Assembly (NCBI GenBank): GCA_907165065.1
Contig: OU015529.1
Coordinates: 5,133,054-5,197,053 of the forward strand
Reading direction: 5' to 3'
Length of the DNA stretch: 64,000 nt
Origin: Caprimulgus europaeus
Taxonomy: Eukaryota; Chordata; Aves; Caprimulgiformes; Caprimulgidae
Positions 51,301 through 59,800 of this stretch are shown here, one piece after another; the stretch's first letter is position 1, and each line of letters begins with the position of its first letter. A program made the position numbers and the translations under genes. The notes beneath the pieces were generated by a model. It made no database searches and was not told the DNA's origin. It was given only the letters and a program-made list of their open reading frames with translations.

Positions 51301-54300
51301 AATAATGACATTTTATCTTGTGCTTTGGAAATGACTTTCAGCACGCAAATGTGCCTCACCTTCCTCAAGGGTTGTCAAGGTCCCTGGAGCTGATGGTGTC
51401 TCAGTCCCTGCTTGGCTTGAGTTGAGTACAGAGGAGGAATCTGTGGAGGTGGCCAGGGGGTGGGGAAATATGTTATTAAACAGAAACATCATCATGTAAA
51501 ATAAAAGACATTTCAAGGGTCTGTGCAATCATTAATACTTCAGGCTTCATGGAAAAGAAAGTCACAGCATGGTGGGGTTGGAAGGGACCTCAGGAGATCA
51601 TCCAGTACAACCCCCCTGCTAAAGCAGGTTCCCTACACCAGGTTGCACAGGAAAGTGTCCAAATGGGTTTGAACATCTCCAGAGATGGAGACTCCACACC
51701 CTCTCTGGGCAGCCCGTCCCAGGGCTCTGGCACCCTCACAGTAAATAAGGTTTTCCTTATGTTTAAATGGAAACTCCTGTGTTCCAGCTTGTGCCCATTG
51801 CCCCTTGTCCTCTCACTGGCCACCACTGAAAAAGTCAGTTCCTTGAATTTTAGATTTTGGTAACATGGCTCAGAAGAACATCTTCCCATTAGGAATTGTA
51901 AGTGAATTTGAGATACTGGTGTATCTCTCAACAGGGTATAAACATACCTTATTTCCTTTCTACCTTTGCACTAACTTAAGAACCAGGAAAAATTAAGCAA
52001 GATTATTAAAATAATTAAAAGTGAAAGAAATATCCAGGTAAGGTTGCCTCAGATGAACCACATGTAAAGATCTCACCATGCATATGTGCAGTCTTGATAA
52101 CTGTGTATGCAGGTAGACTTACTCACATGCCTATTTTCCCTCCAACCACATTTTCCTATGAAAATGAAGATACTGTTGATCATTGGCTTTTCCAAGGCTA
52201 ATTACATGCAGACTTAGGGAATATTTTTAGTGAATTCCCAGTGTTCCTCCTGTCTGCTCTACACAAATTCCATATATAACCCAAAATTTCTGCACATGAC
52301 ATTTGCAGTTTGTCTTTTATTCCTTGCCTTTGCCAGCAGGTCAGGGGTTCTGCACCAGTTCAGGACTACTGCAATGTGTTTTTTGCAGGTTTAAGTCTTG
52401 AGAATAAATTATTCTGGGAACCACTCTTTCACTTCTGAGCTACATACGATCAAAAACTGCATTTTAGTGCCCACTCCTTTGTTGCTGTGTAATATGAAGA
52501 GCATTAATAATTAACTCAACACTTAAAAACCCCAGGAAACATGAGTTACATCCATACTTTAAGGTTTCCAGGGTGTTATGATTATTTCAGGAAATGTAAA
52601 AAAAACAGGAGTCAGAAACTTAGACCCAGAGTGTTAAGACTTGTCTTGTGTTTTCCCTAAATAGTAGTAGATGAGTGACAAATACAAGTCCTAAGAACAA
52701 TCCAAAGAACAGAAATAATGTTACAGTGGATGAATAAATAGCCATTTGGAATAATAACAAGCAATTCTTTCTGTACTTCCTGGAATACTGTCTGCCAAGG
52801 AGCTGTAATTGTGATTTTTCGAGGTAAAAATTAGTGTCTGAGCATCTGAGTGAAGAGTTAATGGACTTCTGTCTCAAGAGCTCTGCCTTACCTGTCAGTA
52901 CAATGGTGGAGTGTGCCACACTTGTGAACATAGAAAAAGAGTAAAAATTTACTTGTATTCTGCAGTGACTTATATTGCTTCAAAATAGGCTGCTTCTAGC
53001 TATGCAGTCTCTAATTCCAGTGATGTTTATAAGAGTATTAATTTTAACTTTCAGTTTGGACATGCCTGGTTCACATCTGGATGTGCTTCTATCTCCTCTC
53101 AACTGGTTGCCCTTCTTATCTTGGGAATGGGCTGTAATCAGGTGTTGACTAAAGTGGTTCTGAACTCCCTTCTTTTCACCATTTTTATACTCAGTGCTTC
53201 TGCTACCACTCTTGGTATTCTGTCCAGGATATCCTTTTGTTCCTTGATCATGCAGACCAGCCTAAATACAAGGAGCCTCCACAACATGCACACAGTTCAG
53301 CTGTAGTCTGATTTCCAAGCTCTACTCTGATTTTTCTTGCATTTATGGTCAACAGGGAAATCTAAAGAGATTTGAAGAGCACATAAATGATTTTTTTTTT
53401 TACCTGAACAGACGACACCGACATCCTCATTGTGTTCACAGTTATGTGTGCCCCAGCCAGCGTGCTCACAGTCCCAAAGGTTAGATTCAGTTCCTTTACA
53501 CTGCACATCATCCAAATGGATGTCTTCACTGCCAGGGCCAAAATAAGACCATCCATAGACAGCAACAACTTCACCACAATCAAGTTGTCTGCATACAACA
53601 CTGCCACTGTTCATATTGAAGCTGTCATCACAGACTGTCCCCCATTTGCCTTCATGGTAAACTTCAACTCTCCCAGCACATCGGTCCCCTCCAGATACCA
53701 GGCGCAGTTTTTTCTGCTCATCTGAAACCAAAGCAAAAAATTGTCAGATAAACATCTCAGTTTGTTTATTCGAAGGATATCACAGAATCACAGACTGGTG
53801 GGGTTGGAAGGGACCTCAGGAGATCATCCAGTCCAAGCCCCCTGCCAAAGCAGGTTCCCTACACCAGGTTGGACAGGAAAGTGTCCAGGTGGGTTTGAAC
53901 ATCTCCAGAGATGGAGACTCCACACCCTCTCTGGGCAGCCTGTCCCAGGGCTCCAGCACCCTCACAGTAAAGAAGTTTTTCTTTAAGTTTGTCTGGAACT
54001 TCTGGTGTTCCAGTTTCTACCCATTGCCCCTTGTCCTGTCACCAGCCACCACCAAAAAAGAGTCTGGCCCCATCCATTTGGGGCACATTTCAGGTATTTA
54101 TAGACATTGATAACTTCTAAAACTTGTTATGTCTAAGCTTGCATCCTCATCTGTGCAGGGACAGGCTGCCCAGTCTTTCTGTGTCCCCAGTACCCAGGGC
54201 TTACTGGGGAACGCCTGCAGTGTGCAAAGCCATACAGGGCAGGGAGCTGAACAGCAGAGCCCAGATCTGAGCAGTTAATTCAGCCCTGTTCCCATGGCTC

Positions 54301-56857
54301 TGCTGTGCACAGGACCTGATCTATCATAGTAGGTTATCGTTGGACGTGCTGGTGAGATAACCAGCTCACCTAGAAACTGGCTCATGTAACTCTCAGGAGC
54401 ATTTCTCACCCTCTTACCTTTGGGTGTAAATTTTTCTTTTATCCATTCTAAAAATTTCTTCCATAGTGACTTTTCATCTTCAGGCGCTGAACGTTCTGGT
54501 GAGTTCTGCTCCTCGCCACTTGCTGTGGCAGATAAGAAATCGTATTAACATTGAAGTAATATATCACAAATCTAGGTGTTCTTTGTGTTTTGGTGTGAGA
54601 TGGTATCTGGTATGTGTTGATAGAGAGTTAGATACAGTAAGTGTTGGTATGTGATGTGTTTTCGAAACAGCCCTGTGTCTGGAAGGACATCTCCCTTCCT
54701 CACAGTTCAGTGGAAGATGAGTGTAGAATCATAGAATCAGAGAATGGTTTGGGTTGGAAAGGACCTTTCAAAGCCACCTAGTCCCACCCCCCTGCAGTGA
54801 GCAGGGACATCTTCAACCAGACCAGGTTGCTCAGAGCCCTGTCCAACCTGACCTGGAATGTTTCCAGGGTTGGGGTTTCTACCACCTCTCTGGCCAACCT
54901 GGGACAAGTTTTCACCCTCAGTGTAAAAAATTTCTTCCTTACATCTAGTCTAAACCTCCCCTCTTTTAGTTTATAACCATTTCCCCTTGTTTTATTGCTA
55001 CAGGCCCTGCTAAAAAGTTTGTCCCCATCTTTCTTATAGGCCCCTTTTAAGTACTGAAAGGTGCAATAAGGTCTCCCCAGAGCCTTCTCTTCTCCAGACT
55101 GAACAACCCCAACTCTCTCAATCTTTCTTCATGGGAGAGGTGCTCCATCCCTCTGATCATTTTTGTGGCCTCCTCTGGACCTGCTCCAACAGGTCCATGT
55201 CTTTTCTTGTGCTGAAAACTCCAGAGCTGGACACAGTACTCCAGGTAGGGAATCTTATTTAATGGCAGCAAAAAGAACAAAGGGATCTGACCCCAGAAAT
55301 CCTCATGTGCATCCTTCACCTCCAGTGAAGATATGGGCTTCTGGGAGCTGAGCTCTGCCAAATTTCACTGTGTCAGCAGAAAGGGTTATTTACCTTTGCC
55401 ATATGTGATTACCCCAATAACAGGGGAGGCTGTGGACCACTGGTCTGTGCAGACCATGACAGTTATTTTGGCTGATAGCACAGTATATTAGCTTAAATCT
55501 TTGCAAATATTTGTTCAGCTCTGCATGGGAAGCCACACTTGATATAACTCTACAGTGAAGAATACACTATATACTGCTTAAGGTATTTAAAATGTATATT
55601 TGATTAAACCAGACCATGGAATCATGGTTCAGATACCTGGGGATGAAATGGTCTTCCAAAACAGGATACAAACCTGTGGCCTGATTGTGTGGTTTTGATA
55701 AACCGTAGTTTTAGTCACATAAATACTTTTGAAAGTCTACTTATATTCACTGAATGGAAAAGGGATTTAGGCTGCCAGAGGTCAAAGCAATGTTTTCAAA
55801 TGGCATCTTTTAAAATAATATCCTTGCTCTTTCAGAATTAGCATGCTCTGGAGAAAATCAGGAGAAATTTCGTTTGGGGATTGTTTTTCTATCTTTCATA
55901 TTGGCATTTGAGCTTCAGACACTCACTTTCACAAGCTTTTACTTTAGTGATACTAAAGTCTTGGGCTTGCAAGACAGGATCTTAAGTGATTTTTCCAGTT
56001 AAAGTTAATCCAGTCTACATCAGGTCAAATCAAAGACAAAAGTGACCCTATGGAATAAGGACAAAGATTATAGTGTTATTGAAGTCCTGGGATTTCATCA
56101 CCTTCTTGAAATGCAGCTTAGTCCTCTTTGATGCTGAACTTCCCTCTGGATTGCCTTTGTTTTATAAATAATTCAATATGGCCAATCCCTTAATCTACAC
56201 TCCAAGGAATTATCTCTTTTTGTAAGGGATTGACAAGACTTTAATCATGGTGTCCACGCTGATAATTAAAGATCAAAGTGTCTCATTCAAACTAGCAAGA
56301 TTATAAGGAAGGTTTGGAGTTACTGTTGTTTGAAGTTTGAAAGAACATGGCACTGCAGTAAAGTATATTTCCCTCTGGGTCTGGTAAGCTTCTCTGTGTT
56401 TCTTTTTCTGTCTTTCACTACATTTTTAAATGTACAGTACAGAATAATCTAAATTCAAAACTAGAATAATAGAAGAAGAATATTTAGAGAAAAACTTCTC
56501 CAAAGTATTCCCCTCACAAGAGAAACAAAGAAAATATTCTTCATCCTTCTTCAGCCTACAACCTTCATAGGTTATATTTTATAATATATTTTCAAATATA
56601 ATCTAGGGATTTGATCTGAATCTTTGAATCAGAAGACAAATGAAACCATCATTTTTATGGTACAAATCTTATCAACAATATTCTAGGAAACTCTTTGCCA
56701 CCACTTCCCAGCAAACCAGTCTACATTAGTAATTAATTATGTCTGTAATATTTCCCTGCAAGCATGAAAACAATTTTAGACACATACCTGGTTCAGATAG
56801 AAGAGCAGAGCTTAACAGCAGCAACCAAGTGAGACTGACTCGAAGGTCCATTTTCAT
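36179..56857 (-). CDS. DMBT1: DMBT1-like SRCR-mucin protein with decaying ZP region
   Basis: Exons that join in frame, in gene order: 56857-56788, 54522-54418, 53721-53404, 51440-51360, 50458-50369, 49226-49131, 48599-48495, 48125-48015, 43759-43436, 42452-42411, 41302-40991, 39877-39836, 39281-39249, 39104-39072, 38952-38917, 38010-37975, then ZP-related pieces to 36179. Every internal exon is phase 1 at both ends. Layout: signal peptide, short charged segment, SRCR1, about 160 Ser/Thr/Pro-rich residues, SRCR2, linker, SRCR3, five short linkers, broken ZP. Family knowledge: DMBT1/hensin/gp340 is a secreted epithelial pattern-recognition and differentiation protein. Position beside CUZD1 and the ZP-C exon beginning [13 protein letters not shown] support DMBT1. 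The 3' end is uncertain: the open frame appears to stop at 37648, giving about 647 aa. Confidence 0.8.
37071..37455 (-). pseudogene. DMBT1: Broken central ZP exon of DMBT1-like gene
   Basis: ZP-like pieces occur in order but in different frames: [19 protein letters not shown] and TFSC first, then [10 protein letters not shown] and NDTQ, then [21 protein letters not shown] and [10 protein letters not shown]. At least two frameshifts and an in-frame TGA separate them. The donor (GAGA/GTAAGG, phase 2) is still intact and matches the next exon's phase. Compared with the intact CUZD1 exon 7 and recalled mammalian DMBT1, this exon has been inactivated. Confidence 0.6.
37540..37695 (+). mobile_element. 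Possible LTR fragment within the ZP region
   Basis: CACGTTTGGGGTGCCCCAG, an AATAAA, then CATCCCAGG...GGTCCACA resembles the 3' part of a retroviral LTR ending in CA. It begins exactly where ZP-N similarity ends. No left boundary or target duplication was found, so the assignment is weak. Confidence 0.3.
37648..37757 (-). CDS. DMBT1: ZP-N remnant exon reading into a stop
   Basis: After acceptor TTCTCCAG, in phase 1, the frame reads [20 protein letters not shown] and then LCG, resembling the ZP-N start of DMBT1 (LP, then RSYLQSLG) but without its first cysteine. From about 37695 the sequence no longer looks like ZP, and the frame stops at 37650-37648. If used, this is the last coding exon, giving a ZP-less protein of about 647 aa. 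Confidence 0.4.
37975..39877 (-). CDS. DMBT1: Five tandem linker exons after SRCR3
   Basis: Exons 39877-39836 (42 nt), 39281-39249 (33), 39104-39072 (33), 38952-38917 (36) and 38010-37975 (36), all phase 1-1. Peptides: [60 protein letters not shown]. Three share the SPTPE core, and two share flanking intron sequence, so they arose by local duplication. For 39281 a second acceptor nine bases inside is also in frame. Confidence 0.7.
38655..38952. repeat. Intragenic segmental duplication, copy A
   Basis: Clearly related to 39568-39877: shared order of strings such as CCAGC-ATTTCCC, TTTCATCAG, TGTATGGAAGCC-type sequence, ATTATCCCTGAAG, TGGAGACAGG and TTACTTACAAGTGGTAA. It includes a linker exon and the adjoining intron. 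Confidence 0.8.
39568..39877. repeat. Intragenic segmental duplication, copy B
   Basis: Partner of 38655-38952, offset by about 920 bp in direct orientation, moderately diverged with small indels. It includes the 39877-39836 linker exon. Confidence 0.8.
39925..40345 (+). mobile_element. Degraded ERV: LTR end, primer-binding site, second LTR
   Basis: GTGAAACCCTCACAAT (39981-39996) is followed by TTTTTGGTGCCCAAGATGG, which resembles a retroviral primer-binding site and leader. A near copy of the same end, GTGAAACCACCACAAT, recurs at 40326-40341 after a TATAAAA (40184-40190). This suggests two LTR 3' ends with nearly all internal sequence deleted. No coding remnant is visible. Confidence 0.4.
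40991..41302 (-). CDS. DMBT1: SRCR domain 3
   Basis: 312-nt exon, phase 1-1. [20 protein letters not shown] to [10 protein letters not shown] with eight cysteines. The usual WGTVCDD reads WATVCDD, and the loop is [14 protein letters not shown]. The donor after GCAG is GTGCTC, weaker than at the other SRCR exons, so skipping or poor splicing is possible. Confidence 0.88.
41596..42249 (-). mobile_element. CR1 LINE 3' fragment with C-terminal reverse-transcriptase ORF remnant
   Basis: The longest CR1 here. Its sense strand (minus) encodes about 140 uninterrupted codons of the CR1 ORF2 C-terminus ([51 protein letters not shown]) before the 3' untranslated part ending at 41596. Truncated at its 5' side, so not autonomous. 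Lies between SRCR2 and SRCR3 of the DMBT1-like gene. Confidence 0.92.
42411..42452 (-). CDS. DMBT1: Short linker exon between SRCR2 and SRCR3
   Basis: 42 nt, phase 1-1, encoding [14 protein letters not shown] between TTCCTAG and GTGAGT. Thr/Pro-rich interdomain spacer. Confidence 0.7.
43436..43759 (-). CDS. DMBT1: SRCR domain 2
   Basis: 324-nt exon, phase 1-1. [20 protein letters not shown] to [10 protein letters not shown], eight cysteines, with [14 protein letters not shown] intact. Closest of the three to the mammalian DMBT1 SRCR consensus. The exon starts at a CAGCAG tandem acceptor. Confidence 0.93.
45622..45838 (+). mobile_element. CR1 LINE 3' fragment
   Basis: AAGAAATTCTTCACTGTGAG through the terminal CCGTTCTATGATTCTATGA. 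Close to the copies at 4640 and 26045, so the same subfamily. Confidence 0.92.
45915..45923 (-). other. Possible 9-nt micro-exon
   Basis: A pyrimidine-rich tract and acceptor CTTTTAG, then AAGTTGAAG, then donor GTGAGT. It is phase 1-1 (Glu-Val-Glu) and ends GAAG like the other linker exons. Nine bases can arise by chance, so this is only a candidate. Confidence 0.25.
47594..47882 (-). mobile_element. CR1 LINE 3' fragment
   Basis: Starts TTCATAGAATCACAGAATGG and runs to CCTTGTCCTGTTGCTACAGG in reverse orientation. It ends beside the 48125-48015 mucin exon. Confidence 0.9.
48015..51440 (-). CDS. DMBT1: Mucin-like region: five Ser/Thr/Pro exons
   Basis: Exons 51440-51360 (81 nt), 50458-50369 (90), 49226-49131 (96), 48599-48495 (105) and 48125-48015 (111). 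Each is a multiple of three, phase 1-1, rich in S, T, P, A and E, and most end in GAA-G/GT. Example strings: [41 protein letters not shown]. Sequence and exon design suggest repeated duplication of an O-glycosylated spacer separating SRCR1 from SRCR2. Interspersed introns hold CR1 fragments and a decayed sister exon. Confidence 0.8.
49805..49844. repeat. 15-bp tandem repeat
   Basis: Two full and one partial copy of CAGCTCTCTCATTCC, in an intron of the DMBT1-like gene. Confidence 0.85.
50965..51033 (-). pseudogene. Decayed mucin-type exon, splice donor lost
   Basis: After a good acceptor (GGGCTCAG), 69 bases in the right phase read [19 protein letters not shown] and end ACCACAG, but the following bases are TTTATA, not GT. 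One missing G would restore the usual exon end ACAG/GT. It looks like a sister of the neighbouring mucin exons that can no longer be spliced normally. Confidence 0.5.
51560..51833 (-). mobile_element. CR1 LINE 3' fragment
   Basis: Reverse CR1 with GTGGGGTTGGAAGGGACCTC and TGCCCATTGCCCCTTGTCC. Same subfamily as 53778-54112. Lies about 120 bp upstream of the first mucin exon. Confidence 0.9.
53404..53721 (-). CDS. DMBT1: SRCR domain 1
   Basis: One 318-nt exon, phase 1-1. Starts [20 protein letters not shown] and ends [10 protein letters not shown], with eight cysteines (group B SRCR). The strand motif WGTVCDD and the HLDDVQC acidic loop are present. SRCR domains bind ligands through such acidic, cation-binding loops. 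Its GRVEVxxxxxW segment resembles the bacteria-binding VEVLxxxxW motif described for human DMBT1. Confidence 0.92.
53778..54112 (-). mobile_element. CR1 LINE 3' fragment
   Basis: Begins ATCACAGAATCACAGACTGG and matches the 51560 copy closely in the first 250 bases. Lies just upstream of the SRCR1 exon. Confidence 0.9.
54418..54522 (-). CDS. DMBT1: DMBT1-like exon 2: acidic segment plus cationic amphipathic helix
   Basis: Encodes 35 residues directly after the signal peptide: an acidic, Ser/Pro-rich half followed by [18 protein letters not shown], with hydrophobic residues spaced for an amphipathic helix and net charge about +4. I do not recognise it from mammalian DMBT1. Phase 1 at both ends, so the exon could be skipped without a frameshift. 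Confidence 0.75.
54727..55258 (-). mobile_element. CR1 LINE 3' fragment with ORF remnant
   Basis: Reverse CR1 from AATCATAGAATCAGAGAATGG back to CCAGAGCTGGACACAGTAC. The minus-strand frame retains LEYCVQLW and [19 protein letters not shown], from the CR1 ORF2 C-terminus. In the first intron of the DMBT1-like gene. Confidence 0.9.
56788..56857 (-). CDS. DMBT1: DMBT1-like exon 1: signal peptide
   Basis: Two in-frame Met codons (residues 1 and 3) open [20 protein letters not shown], a clear secretion signal, ending phase 1 at GTATGT. The upstream Met was taken as the start; the other is equally possible. Confidence 0.82.
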
Positions 56858-56893
56858 TGTGGTCCTCTGTTCTAACCCAATGCAGTTTCAGAA

Positions 56894-56899
56894 TTTATA
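56894..56899 (-). promoter_or_regulatory. DMBT1: TATA box of DMBT1-like gene
   Basis: GTATAAATTC on the minus strand, about 40 bases before the ATG. The spacing is the same as in the CUZD1 promoter, implying a very short leader in both. Confidence 0.5.
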
Positions 56900-59800
56900 C
56901 TAAATGAGTTCTGGTCTACACCAAAGGTGTGTGCTGTGCAATTTGATCTTTCTTCCTGAACTTCTTCCAGATCCATGCCAAGGAAATGATTTACTATTTT
57001 CATTTCACAGGGTACATCCAGACATCCGGATAACGTTGTTCTGGACTGGCTGCTGAGATCTTCCCAAACTGTCCCCGGGCACCTTTGTGGTCATCTGTCG
57101 ATGATGTGGTTGTTCCAGGAAGCAGTGATTTACTTTTGGAGATTAGGCTGTTTGGTAAGGATTCTCATACCTCCAGTGAAGTCAGTTTCCAATTTACAAC
57201 CACACTAAACCTGATAAAACTGGTGTGAGAATGATGCCAAATAGTATCATCCTAAAAATGCCAGGAAAGTCTCAACCAAATTATCTCTGTCCTCTACAGA
57301 TTATTCCTGTAAGAAGAAGTTTCTACACTCTTTCATGTTTCTCTGACTCCTCTTTAACCTGGGTCTAGACCCCTCCAGCGTGTTTCTGATCTGCAGTTCT
57401 CTCTGTCTCACTTGCAGCCTACAGAGCAATAAAACAGCTGTAAGAGACATTGGCCAAGGCATGGTTGGATAAGAACAACTGTTTTGGGGGGAAATGAGTA
57501 GGGCTAAACTATGGCAACCAAGGCAATGGAGCAAGATAGGACTAGAGATTGCTAAATAAGGCTAAAACTGTGCAAGTCAAGGAATCTGTATGTAAAAGCC
57601 CAGGAGCATGACCAGCTGCTCTGCCCTGTTCTGAGGAAGACCATTATAAACTGAAGTCATGGAGCCCTATGCAATGGTCTACACTGGTGTGCTGTGATCC
57701 CAAAGAAAATAGTGAGTACTGATGGAGAATGGTAGGGAAAATCCAAATGATCCTTATAAACCATGGGGTTGCCAAAAGCAATTAGTCCCTTTATTACACT
57801 AACCACAAATCCTGGACAAGATGAAGACTCCACAGCCCTGCTTCCCATCTGCCAGCTTCACAGCTGATATGTTTCTGACCGAACTAGGCTGAGATTTTCC
57901 CCTTGTCTCCAAAGGAGAAGCACACAGGCTATCTGACAGTCCTGTGTGTTGTATCCCTCATAAACATAGACTGCACAGAACCTAAGGAAGTGGAGCCCTT
58001 TGTCTGTTAGGACCTATGGGACATGCTTTTGGATCTGTGAGATATTACACAAAAGGGTCGAGGCCCAACATATTTTTCAGGTGAAGGGAAGAAACTAGAA
58101 ACTATTCACCTGGCAAGAGATATACAATCATAGGACGAGAGGCAGAAGATGTTGTAGTGCCAGTATAGGTACAAATTAATAAAGGACCAGGAGAAAGCAT
58201 GAAAAAAAGTCACCATGAAGTGGAAATATACAATAGGTCATGCTGGAAGTTAACCTTTGCCACCTGTTTTCATGGTATCTTTTCAGATTAGGTGACTTGC
58301 ATGAAAAAAGGGAATCCCACCTAGAAAGGCCATCCTCTACAGCTGGAAAAGGTTTGTCTCTAGCAAAGCCACGGTTCCAGCAGGATCTTTCCAGCCATAC
58401 AGTCTTCTCCTTGTCATGAGGTGTTGGTGTCATCATCACTGTGGCCTCCAACACCCCAGAGGATGCCTTCAGTTCTATCTCACTCTGTACTGTCAGGGAG
58501 AAGATGGGTCTCAGCTGGAGACAGAAAAAAAGCAAAGCTAAATTTTCTGAGCTGGTTTAAAAATGAACATCATTTCTTTCTTTCTTTCCACAAATGCTTT
58601 TCTTACTTTCTCAGCACAGTACAATGTGATATCTATCTCGATATCCATGTTCTTACCGTCAAAGTACCTTCTTGAGCAAAACCAGTTGTGTCAGGTATCT
58701 GAACTCCAAGTTCCGTGTCTGTCTACTACTTGAATTTAGTGTCATTTCCTGAAGTGACTAAGTAGGTTTGTGGTAGATCCTTATCAATTAATTCCATCTA
58801 CGTAGCTTTAAGCTGGACCTGAACAGTACAGCATGTACCAGCTTTCTTTTCTGACTGCAATTGAGATATTTTATACAAACATATTTCACTTTTGAATAAA
58901 AAAAAAAAAATTAGAAACAGCCCAAAACTCTAACTGCAATCTCATTAAGATTTTATTCCCCCCCAAAAAGAAGACAAATTAATTTATTAAATCTTGTGAT
59001 TTAACCCAGATCTAAATGCTCTGGATTTAATGATTTGGATCTGAACAATGTCATGTAGAAGGCACAGATGTCTAACATGCATGTGCCATTTCAGTGCACT
59101 TCATGCCCATCTTATAATGAAAATGTTTCTTTGGCTGATGTTGGACTTCCAGTAATATTCTCTCCAGGAAGCACAGAGCCCTGTAGAAGCAGCTACTGTG
59201 TCTGTCAGGTGGCTCAGCCAAACAGTGTGCTCAGCAGTAAAGCTACCCATCCAAGAAATCCCATGCAGCAGGAGCATGGGTGTTAATGGAAAGTGGGGAC
59301 ATAATTCACATTATTTAGTTGTAGGCACTGAATTTATTTATAAACTGAGCCCTTAATCAGTGGCATTTCAGTGCACCTCTGTTTGGAGCCTTGATATAGG
59401 GTTAGGAACATATGGGGAACATGGCTGAATACAAATATCTCAAATACAAAGATTGGCTTCTTCAGCATTCCTCAGTTTCTTTAATAAAACAGATCCCACA
59501 GAAGACATTAGCCCCAGCAAACATGCAGGGGGCTGGGGACTCCGCTACCAAGCTCTTGCCCAGTGAGGCTGGATCTCACCTTAGGCTGTTTTAAGGTATC
59601 TAAGAAGTAATGGTCATCAGTGTGAATGTTAGAAGGGGCAGAAGGTTTGTTCAGCTAATCTGTAGTGACAGGTGACAAAGAATGACCAGCTTCCACATTA
59701 AACATTGCAGCTCCCATCATGGACCTTGAAGGTACCACCAGAAAGGAGGTGGTAAGACCTCAATCCAAAGTTAAGCAAGCAGACTAATCCTGTGTGGCAA

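Noticed and set aside
52893-52921. Extra mucin exon of the DMBT1-like gene (after TTCACAAG, ending ACAG/GTAAGG)
   Set aside because: It is 29 nt, so it breaks the phase-1-1 rule and gives a TGA in the expected frame; probably decayed or chance.
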